Shown here one piece after another: positions 13,290-18,945 of a stretch of DNA of 18,945 bases. Below the pieces are notes generated by a model. It worked only from the letters and a program-made list of their open reading frames with translations, was not told the DNA's origin and did not search any database. Numbering within the stretch: the stretch's first letter is position 1; each line of letters opens with the position of its first letter. Source of the DNA: JAGMDK01 sp023128695. GTDB lineage: Bacteria; Planctomycetota; Phycisphaerae; UBA1845; Fen-1342. The position numbers were made by a program, and so were the translations under genes. The stretch covers positions 1-18,945 of the forward strand of contig DAOVQG010000049.1 of NCBI GenBank assembly GCA_030628805.1, read 5' to 3'.

Positions 13290-14438
13290 CTACGGCACGA
13301 TCACAGAATCCGTGTTTGTGAACGGCCCCAGGAAATCAGCCGGCTGCCGCCCAAGCAGGGAGTCGAGCAGTGTGTAGGTTGACCCTTGCATCGTGTAGAC
13401 GTTGTCGAAGTTCACGCCCGCAATTGGCCTCTTCATGAATGCGACGTGGCCGTCCTGGAAGAGCATGTTCTGCCCTTCGCCGCCATGGTTGCGGCTGTTG
13501 TAGTCTCGCCAGCGGTCGTTAGCGAGCTGGAGGAGCTGCGTTTCGGTCGTCGCGCCCGGGAGGGAGATGGCAGCGCCCGGCGAGCCCTTGGCCGCGTCCG
13601 GCGTTCGTTCGCCATTGTTCACCGGCTGACCAGCCTCGAAGTACGGGCCTTTGTCGGCCAGGATCACCATCCGGTTATCCAGCATCTCATTCGGCCGGCC
13701 CCGCTGGCCGTATGGAAGCTGGCAGCCGTAGCTGAGGTAGGGATAGCCGCGGAAGTCGAAGCGGTCGACGCCGAGCATGGCGGCGGAGCCCATGCCGCTA
13801 CCGCCGGTGTAATTGCGGAGATCGTCTTCCAGATCGTCCGAGCCGGGACAGATGAACTGGCCTGGCGAGCAGGTGGAATCAAGGATCAACATAAACAACG
13901 ACCGGCTCGGGTGAACGGCGTCCCAATTCTCTTGGTTTAGCGGCTCGGTCAGATTCGCCGACATCTGGCCGATGAAGCGGACGCCGGTCGCGTTGACGGC
14001 ACCGTCGTCGGGTGGCTGTGCGTACGGCGAGATGGGGTACCAATCCAGATTATCATTGGCATACACCTTCATGCCCTGACCGATGCCGCGCAGATTTGAA
14101 GAACAGACCGCACGCTTGGTGATTTCGCGTGCCCGTGAAAGACTCGGCAGCAGAATCGAGATTATCAACGGTATGAACAACAAGCTCACGCCGCCGCAGC
14201 AGATGCCGGCGACGGCCATGCCGCGGCCTTTGTAGGTGGCCGGATCGCCGTGGGCGCGGATCAGGGCGATGATCCCGAGGATGAGCGCGATTATGCCGAT
14301 GATCGGGCACGTCGCCAGCCCGATGATCCCCAGCACCAGCGACGCGATCGCCATGCCGTTCCGCACGTCCTGCGGCGGAGCGTAATCAACGACGGGTACC
14401 TGATCTGAGCCGGGGAACTGGGGCGGCATGGAGGACAT
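13290..14438 (-). CDS. DUF4190 / pseudopilin-like membrane protein
   Basis: This 382-residue protein has a DUF4190-like N-terminus with hydrophobic segments at about 29-60 and 73-97. The second runs into LLPSLSRAREITKRAVCSSNLRGIG (97-121), which resembles the start of planctomycete prepilin-like (DUF1559-type) proteins. A large extracytoplasmic domain follows, ending with FQDGHVAF (327-334), a motif typical of those proteins. Role unknown; cell-surface or pseudopilus-like structure is an inference. ATG 14438 has GGGAG at about 7 nt. The gene ends against a palindrome cluster. Confidence 0.8.
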   Translation of the reverse strand: MSSMPPQFPGSDQVPVVDYAPPQDVRNGMAIASLVLGIIGLATCPIIGIIALILGIIALIRAHGDPATYKGRGMAVAGICCGGVSLLFIPLIISILLPSLSRAREITKRAVCSSNLRGIGQGMKVYANDNLDWYPISPYAQPPDDGAVNATGVRFIGQMSANLTEPLNQENWDAVHPSRSLFMLILDSTCSPGQFICPGSDDLEDDLRNYTGGSGMGSAAMLGVDRFDFRGYPYLSYGCQLPYGQRGRPNEMLDNRMVILADKGPYFEAGQPVNNGERTPDAAKGSPGAAISLPGATTETQLLQLANDRWRDYNSRNHGGEGQNMLFQDGHVAFMKRPIAGVNFDNVYTMQGSTYTLLDSLLGRQPADFLGPFTNTDSVIVP

Positions 14439-14485
14439 GGTTTTCTCCCATTGTTAGCTAGTGCTCTATCAACGTTGCGTTGATG

Positions 14486-14585
14486 GGTGGCACGGCCGTG
14501 TCGGCCGTGAATACCTGCGACTTGTACACGGCTGACACAGCCGTGCCACCCATCGACACGGCTGACACAGCCGTGCCACCCATCG
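14486..14585. repeat. Family F5 palindromes with a 30-bp exact tandem duplication
   Basis: One arm at 14486-14509 (gggtggcacggccgtgtcgg) faces two exact 30-bp direct copies at 14526-14555 and 14556-14585 (acacggctgacacagccgtg...). The first arm can pair with either copy, giving two alternative hairpins. It lies in the 364-bp gap between the hypothetical membrane protein and the DUF4190 gene. Confidence 0.9.
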
Positions 14586-14599
14586 GCGTCGTTTCTAAA

Positions 14600-14694
14600 T
14601 GACCGTGCGCGATCGTACGACAACGAAGAGCCGCGGGCTTCAGCCCGCGCGGTCTTTCGCACACCGAACTGGCGCAAAATTGCGCACGGTCATA
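14600..14694. repeat. F4 palindrome nested inside an outer inverted repeat
   Basis: The outer arms tgaccgtgcgc (14600-14610) and gcgcacggtca (about 14682-14692) enclose an F4 hairpin at 14625-14652. An exact 14-bp palindrome GCGCAAAATTGCGC lies at 14672-14685. The arrangement suggests F4 inserted into an older hairpin. Confidence 0.75.
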
Positions 14695-14707
14695 TAGTGC
14701 TCTGTTC

Positions 14708-14787
14708 GCTGGTGTGCCACTGCTCTTGAGCAGTGTAGTCAAAGCGCCCAGAATCTCGCACTGCTCAAGAGCAGTGGCACCCCAGCG
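14708..14787. repeat. F1 palindromes as an inverted pair, 3' of the hypothetical membrane protein gene
   Basis: F1 copies at 14714-14735 and 14759-14780 are inverted with respect to each other, and the pairing extends outward (cgctgg/ccagcg) to a nearly perfect stem of about 28 bp. The inner edge is 22 nt from the stop codon of the minus-strand gene ending at 14803, as for korB. Confidence 0.88.
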
Positions 14788-14802
14788 CAGTTATCAGACT
14801 CA

Positions 14803-15699
14803 TCACCATGATTCGATGTCAATCTGTGGCCGGCTGGGCAGCTCGATGAATACCTCGAACAGCGGGATCGCTTCCACGCGGATCAGCGTGTCGCCCAACA
14901 GGCTCGAAAACACGATCAGCGGCGTGAACGCGGTCACGACGGCGGACTGGAGCGCGGCGGTGACGGAGACGAAAACGGCCTGCATCACTTGCCCCATGAT
15001 CGCCAACGCGAACTGAGACACGACGACCAGCGGCACGACGGCGATCGCCAATAGCCAGGTGGAGATCGCCCGGTGTTGCCACTTGGCGCCGGCTCCCTCC
15101 GGCGATTCGGGCACTCCCACTTGCTGACCGGTCAGATCCTCGATGATCTCGGCCCCCACCCCGGCGGCGGCCAGCAGGCCAGCCTGAATCTGGGCGATGT
15201 CGATCTCAACCTCGGTCGTCTCGGTCGTTCCGGCCGTCGCGTCGTAGACCGTGACGTCGGCCGCCAGGCGGACCTCGGATGTTTCCGTGTAATCAAGGCG
15301 GACATAGCTGCCGTCGGGGCCCTTGAGCAACACCGGCCGGCCTTCCTCAAACACGATGTAAGACTCCGCGCCGTCCGCCGTCTTGACCAGGATGGATTCG
15401 ACCGAATGGATGCCGCCGTCCGTTGTGCGGGTGCCGTAGACGAAGAACGCGTCCCCATCCGAGTTCCGCCCGGCGACGAGCAGAGAGCTGCTGGTGTCCT
15501 CGTTGACGAAGAAGCCGGCGGAACTCGTGGTCAGGCCGCCGTTGGTGCCGCTGGCGCCACTGGAACCGGGCAGCAGAAAATCGAGATCTAGCAGTTGGGC
15601 CTCGAATTCACACCCGAAGGGCGCGATGAGCAGTGCGTACGAGGCCAACGCCACGAGCCATTCCCGCCCCAGGCGGCGGAGTAATCTCCGGGTAGACAT
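14803..15699 (-). CDS. Hypothetical membrane-anchored secreted protein
   Basis: I do not recognise this 298-residue protein. An N-terminal hydrophobic stretch (about 13-29) ends in APFGC, so C30 might be lipidated. It is followed by a Ser/Gly-rich linker (44-62), a beta-rich region with repeated FVY, SYIVFEEG and SYVRLDYTE strands (about 63-170), and two closely spaced hydrophobic segments near the C-terminus (about 211-270). ATG 15699 has a perfect AGGAGG at 8 nt, which supports real expression. The final ~25 residues (after GDTLIRVEAIP) return to hydrophilic sequence. Confidence 0.72.
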   Translation of the reverse strand: MSTRRLLRRLGREWLVALASYALLIAPFGCEFEAQLLDLDFLLPGSSGASGTNGGLTTSSAGFFVNEDTSSSLLVAGRNSDGDAFFVYGTRTTDGGIHSVESILVKTADGAESYIVFEEGRPVLLKGPDGSYVRLDYTETSEVRLAADVTVYDATAGTTETTEVEIDIAQIQAGLLAAAGVGAEIIEDLTGQQVGVPESPEGAGAKWQHRAISTWLLAIAVVPLVVVSQFALAIMGQVMQAVFVSVTAALQSAVVTAFTPLIVFSSLLGDTLIRVEAIPLFEVFIELPSRPQIDIESW

Positions 15700-15714
15700 G
15701 ATTCGATCCTCCTA

Positions 15715-15820
15715 CATCTAGAAACTAGAGACTAGAGACTAGACCTTGTCACCTTGTCACGTTCCCACGTTCCCACGTTTCCACGTTCCCACGGCCGGTA
15801 CGGGGCCCGGCCGCTACATT
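15715..15820. repeat. Heptamer array, then octamer array, then F2 palindrome
   Basis: Four ctag-ending 7-bp units (15715-15742) are followed by 8-bp units at 15745-15792: cttgtcac twice, then gttcccac, gttcccac, gtttccac, gttcccac. An F2 copy follows at about 15793-15820 (ggccggtacggggcccggcc). They fill the 136-bp gap between the DUF3352-like gene and the hypothetical membrane protein gene. Confidence 0.88.
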
Positions 15821-15835
15821 GTGTGGCTCCGGCAT

Positions 15836-17686
15836 CTATTCGGGCTTGAGATCCACCAACGTTATCCGCACACCTTCCGGCGTGGTTGAAATCGTAAAGA
15901 TGGACTGCCCGGTGTACTTCAACAGCTTGCGGTACTGCTTGACGTCATCCTCATCCATACTCTCAGTGATACTGCCCAGCATCAACGCGGCCAGCTCCAT
16001 CCCGCTGCCCATCATCTCATCACGGTTCTTGGCGTAGGCCAGCGCGGCCGACATCATTTTCCGATGGTCCATGAAAAACGTGCCCCAGGCTTCCTCCGGA
16101 ACGTGCCGCGCCGCCCGCCGCCAGAGGTCGGACTCCGCCAAGGCCTCGGCGGGGGCGGGCTCGAGGCCGTTCTCGACGGCGGCAGTATTGCCCGCCAACA
16201 GCGCGTTCGACGCCGAGGCCAGCGAGTAACCGGGCGGCATCGTAGTATCGAAGACTTGAGTGCCCATCAGCTCGCGCGGCATCAACATCACCTGCTGGGA
16301 GTGAGTGCTGAAAAAGCGGGCGATGGCGTTCTGGTCCCGATGACCCAGCGCAACCAAGAGACGCACACAGTCCGGCCCGATCGGCTTGGCGATCTCCAGC
16401 GTTACCGTGAGCGGGCCGACCAGGTGGTCGAGCAGGTCTTTGCGCGGATTCACCTCGGGCCCCAGCATCACGTTCGATTCCAAGCCGGCTCGGTACTGAT
16501 CAGCCCACTCCGGGTCGATGTCGCGGATCATCCGTTCGATGTCATCGAGCAGTTTGGGAACGCTGAGGTTGACGCCGGTGTAGATAAATGCATCGGTGGA
16601 GACGGTCTCGGGCGGCGTGACCGGGGTGTTGTCCATGCTCAGGACTTTCGCCAGCCCGCTGCGCTCGCCGCTCATCAGGAATAACAGCTCGAATTTCGAG
16701 TCATACGAGGAGGCCCCCACGCGCAGGTGCCCGACTAGGCTCCGGAGACCTTCCGCCCCGAGCACCCGCAGCCACTTCCGCATGTCTTCGGCGTCCGATT
16801 CGTCCACTTCGGCCTTGGCCATCTCGACGATCCGCGGCAGGTTAACCAGCAGACGCACCGAGCCGATCGGCTTCAGTTGCTTCAGCAGCGCCTTGTGATC
16901 ATCCGTCCCGGCGAGCGTCGGGCCGCTCCCCGTCCGCTTCAGGGCGGCTTTCACCTGCTCGGCCGAGCCGGCTACGATCAACTGGTCCTCGGTCAGGCAC
17001 AGCGCCAACGATTCCGGCATGCTTTCGGCCGAGAAGAGTTGATCGAGGAACTCTTCGATCATCTCATAGGGCGAACCGCCGAAGGGCAACATCGGGCCGC
17101 CCATGTCGTCGAAGTCATCGAAATCCTCCTCGTCGTCTTCCGTCTCCTCACCCTCTTCGAGTGCTTCGCGGTCGACGGTGAAGACGTTGATGAGCCGCGC
17201 GCCGGACCGGTCGGTGTCGTGCCGGCTGACTTCCTTGAGCTTGGCCACGACGGTGTCGTAATAATTCGTCATCAGTTCGGCGTCGCCCACGCCGGCGACC
17301 AGGCCCGGCTCAATCTCATCCGGATCGCCGCCGGGCGGGGCGGTCAGGTAGAACGTGAACTGGCCGCTGAAGGGATTCTTCAATTGCGTCGGCGATACCT
17401 CCAGGGCCTCGGCGATACGCTCCTGGAGTTTCTCGATCGCCGAACCCGCAATGCTCAGGCCGGTATCGATTTCGGCCGCCGCCGGATCGTTCATCATCTG
17501 ATAACCGGCGGTTTTCTGGATGTTCTCCCAGGTCTTCGCGACATCGGTGATGCCGACGTACACCAGCGCGTCCGGCGGAGCCCAGTCGGCCGGGTCTTGC
17601 TTCTTCTTTCCCCGGGATTGGGCCAGGGTGGTCTGGACAGTGACAAAGGCCAACAAGACAGTCAGGCAAATCGTGGTTCGTTTCAT
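15836..17686 (-). CDS. DUF3352-like secreted protein
   Basis: This 616-residue protein has a clear Sec signal peptide (MKRTTICLTVLLAFVTVQTTLAQ). The mature part opens WAPPDALVYVGITDV, the style of planctomycete DUF3352-like proteins whose function is unknown. A strongly acidic patch (about 177-194) precedes a Gly/Pro-rich segment. The rest is a repeated alpha/beta pattern with FIYTGVNLSVP and WGTFFMDH. ATG 17686 was chosen over an in-frame TTG at 17704 because the signal peptide starts there and GGAGAGAG lies about 8-10 nt upstream. The start is 30 bp downstream of the protease stop, indicating an operon with the protease. Confidence 0.78.
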   Translation of the reverse strand: MKRTTICLTVLLAFVTVQTTLAQSRGKKKQDPADWAPPDALVYVGITDVAKTWENIQKTAGYQMMNDPAAAEIDTGLSIAGSAIEKLQERIAEALEVSPTQLKNPFSGQFTFYLTAPPGGDPDEIEPGLVAGVGDAELMTNYYDTVVAKLKEVSRHDTDRSGARLINVFTVDREALEEGEETEDDEEDFDDFDDMGGPMLPFGGSPYEMIEEFLDQLFSAESMPESLALCLTEDQLIVAGSAEQVKAALKRTGSGPTLAGTDDHKALLKQLKPIGSVRLLVNLPRIVEMAKAEVDESDAEDMRKWLRVLGAEGLRSLVGHLRVGASSYDSKFELLFLMSGERSGLAKVLSMDNTPVTPPETVSTDAFIYTGVNLSVPKLLDDIERMIRDIDPEWADQYRAGLESNVMLGPEVNPRKDLLDHLVGPLTVTLEIAKPIGPDCVRLLVALGHRDQNAIARFFSTHSQQVMLMPRELMGTQVFDTTMPPGYSLASASNALLAGNTAAVENGLEPAPAEALAESDLWRRAARHVPEEAWGTFFMDHRKMMSAALAYAKNRDEMMGSGMELAALMLGSITESMDEDDVKQYRKLLKYTGQSIFTISTTPEGVRITLVDLKPE

Positions 17687-17716
17687 GGCGATACTCTCTC
17701 CCAAAGAACAAAAACA

Positions 17717-18805
17717 CTAATCCTCGATTACCATTGTTGGAGCGGTAACATGATTTGGAAGCTGGAACATAACCCGAAGAGCCGCGGACTTCAGTCCGCG
17801 CGGCGCCGCGCAGGTTGAAGCCCGCGGCTCTTCAGGGGAAACGTCGTTAGGCGCTTTTAGAAACGAGGGGGGCTCTTTCTTCAGGCGCGGGGCCGGCTGG
17901 AGGTAACGGTAGCCGGCCTCCGAGCTTTCACTGTTATAGGCAAAGGCATCCCGATTGCACAGGAAGTCAAAGACATAGCGGACGGGGATGGCGAAGTTGA
18001 GGCCCTCGCCGGCCGGGATACCCATGTTGGTCACGCCGACGACCTCCCCGCGCAAGTTGAACAGCGGGCCGCCGGAATTGCCTGGGTTGATCTGCGTATC
18101 GGTCTGGATGTAGGCCAGGCCCTCGAAGGCTCGGTTCCGCCGACTGACGATCCCCTGGGCCACGCTGCGTTCCAGCCCGAGCGGGTTGCCGATCGCGAAG
18201 ACCGGCTCGCCGTCCCGCAGGTCGTCCCGGGCGGCCAGGTACGTGATCACCGGCGTATAGCCCTCCGGCAGGTCCACCTTCAGCAGCGCCAGGTCGAGGA
18301 AGGGGTTCGTCGCGACGATGTCCACTTCTTCAAACTTCTCGCGTTTGAACTCGTCGCCGATCTTGCGGAACACCGCGACGGCCAGCTTGCGCTCGTTCTC
18401 GATGACGTGGAAGTTTGTGATCAGGTGCCCCTGCTTGCTGATGAAGAAACCGCTCCCTTGCCCGCCGGGGGACGAGACCAGCACGACCCCTTCGCCGAAA
18501 CGCTCGGTAAGCTGTTTGACGCTTTGCGGCGGCAGCTTCGCGGTGCTATAGAGGTGCTCGGTGGTCTGGACGTCGTCGGGTGCTGCCGCCGTGGCCTCCT
18601 CTGGGCGAATCTCGAGCACGTGGCGGCGCGGGATCGCGAGCACGTCGAACCCGAGGTCGACGACGACGCGCTGGGCGGACTCGTCCAGGATTTTGGCCGT
18701 GATGGTCTGCCCGTCCCGCAACACGACGACCTCGCCCACGGCCGGCGAGCTCGCGGCCCAAACGATCGTGAGAGCACAGACACCGAATGTGAACCGATGA
18801 AGCAT
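17717..18805 (-). CDS. Secreted trypsin-like (HtrA/DegP-type) serine protease without PDZ domain
   Basis: This 362-residue protein has a signal peptide (about 1-24), then a short beta-rich module VVVLRDGQTITAKILDES (26-43) to IRPEE, and a trypsin-like domain (about 95-285). The catalytic triad is H133 in ITNFHVIE, D171 in NPFLDLALLKVD and S244 in INPGNSGGPLF. DegP-type enzymes normally carry one or two PDZ domains after this; here only about 75 residues remain. Residues about 325-344 are encoded by an F4 inverted pair, so the C-terminus seems rewritten by a repeat. ATG 18805 has GAGGAG at 5 nt, and a plausible promoter lies just upstream. It probably acts in the periplasm on misfolded or envelope proteins. 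Confidence 0.9.
   Translation of the reverse strand: MLHRFTFGVCALTIVWAASSPAVGEVVVLRDGQTITAKILDESAQRVVVDLGFDVLAIPRRHVLEIRPEEATAAAPDDVQTTEHLYSTAKLPPQSVKQLTERFGEGVVLVSSPGGQGSGFFISKQGHLITNFHVIENERKLAVAVFRKIGDEFKREKFEEVDIVATNPFLDLALLKVDLPEGYTPVITYLAARDDLRDGEPVFAIGNPLGLERSVAQGIVSRRNRAFEGLAYIQTDTQINPGNSGGPLFNLRGEVVGVTNMGIPAGEGLNFAIPVRYVFDFLCNRDAFAYNSESSEAGYRYLQPAPRLKKEPPSFLKAPNDVSPEEPRASTCAAPRGLKSAALRVMFQLPNHVTAPTMVIED
17776..17834. repeat. Head-to-head pair of F4 palindromes in the protease 3' end
   Basis: One F4 copy begins at 17776 (gaagagccgcggacttcag) and a second, inverted, ends near 17834 (gaagcccgcggctcttca). The whole 59 bp is a large inverted repeat and is translated in the C-terminal tail of the protease. 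Confidence 0.88.
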
Positions 18806-18845
18806 GGACTCTCCTCATATAGCAGCCGCCCGAGTATATACGGGC

Positions 18846-18874
18846 ATAGTAGGTTCTGAGGACGAAGCGGACAA
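18846..18874 (-). promoter_or_regulatory. Probable promoter for the protease/DUF3352 operon
   Basis: On the minus strand TTGTCC (18869-18874) and TACTAT (18846-18851) are 17 bp apart, each matching the consensus at 4 of 6 positions. The predicted leader to ATG 18805 is about 35 nt. The region further right (about 18890-18945) is AT-rich with an imperfect inverted repeat (gcgatat...atatcgc) and may belong to a gene beyond the window. Confidence 0.35.
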
Positions 18875-18945
18875 GTACGCCGCCCATGAGAACATACGGC
18901 GATATTTATAATATCCGATGCGACCGATGCTGTATTATATCGCTA

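Noticed and set aside
16877..17818. 313-aa plus-strand open frame
   Set aside because: Antisense to the DUF3352-like gene and part of the protease; ends inside an F4 repeat; no domain.

Overview
The window looks like part of a GC-rich chromosome of a member of the Planctomycetota (Phycisphaerae-like is my best guess; this is inference). The grounds are short palindromic repeats packed into nearly every intergenic gap, of the kind that produces recurring spurious peptides in planctomycete annotations, together with a DUF4190/pseudopilin-like protein, a DUF3352-like secreted protein and a 2-oxoacid:ferredoxin oxidoreductase used in place of a 2-oxoglutarate dehydrogenase complex.

Layout. Positions 1-11603 are all minus-strand. 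Read in the direction of transcription they are: tRNA-Leu(GAG), tRNA-Arg(ACG), korA, korB (a beta-gamma fusion), isocitrate dehydrogenase, a small four-helix-bundle (23S rRNA intervening-sequence protein, S23/IVP) gene set among tandem repeats, an HD-domain phosphohydrolase, a fused aconitase-family enzyme, a split LeuC/LeuD-type dehydratase pair, and a citrate synthase/citryl-CoA lyase-family enzyme. The metabolic genes cover oxaloacetate + acetyl-CoA <-> citrate <-> isocitrate <-> 2-oxoglutarate <-> succinyl-CoA. They form a ferredoxin-linked C4-C6 arm of the TCA cycle that could in principle run either way. Positions 11889-13163 hold the only plus-strand gene, a SurA/parvulin-like lipoprotein. 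Positions 13290-18805 are minus-strand again: a trypsin-like (HtrA-type) protease followed by a DUF3352-like secreted protein (probable operon), a membrane-anchored hypothetical protein, and a DUF4190 protein.

The unusual content lies between and at the edges of the genes. At least seven dispersed palindromic families occur, most of them at the 3' ends of genes. One family sits just downstream of three different minus-strand stop codons. Another has been taken up in frame into two proteins: the linker of the fused aconitase and the C-terminus of the protease. Short tandem arrays made of several unrelated words but always with 7-bp period lie at gene edges, mostly with one polarity before a start codon and the opposite after a stop codon.

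The strongest candidate for an undescribed system is the S23/IVP gene at 6440-6889. It is bracketed by three copies of a 123-bp heptamer-plus-hairpin unit on one side and three copies of a roughly 101-bp unit of the same design, in inverted orientation, on the other. The hairpins keep their shape and loop while their stem sequence changes. This resembles a repeat family travelling with its own small nucleic-acid-binding protein. That is a hypothesis drawn from the arrangement, not a demonstrated function.
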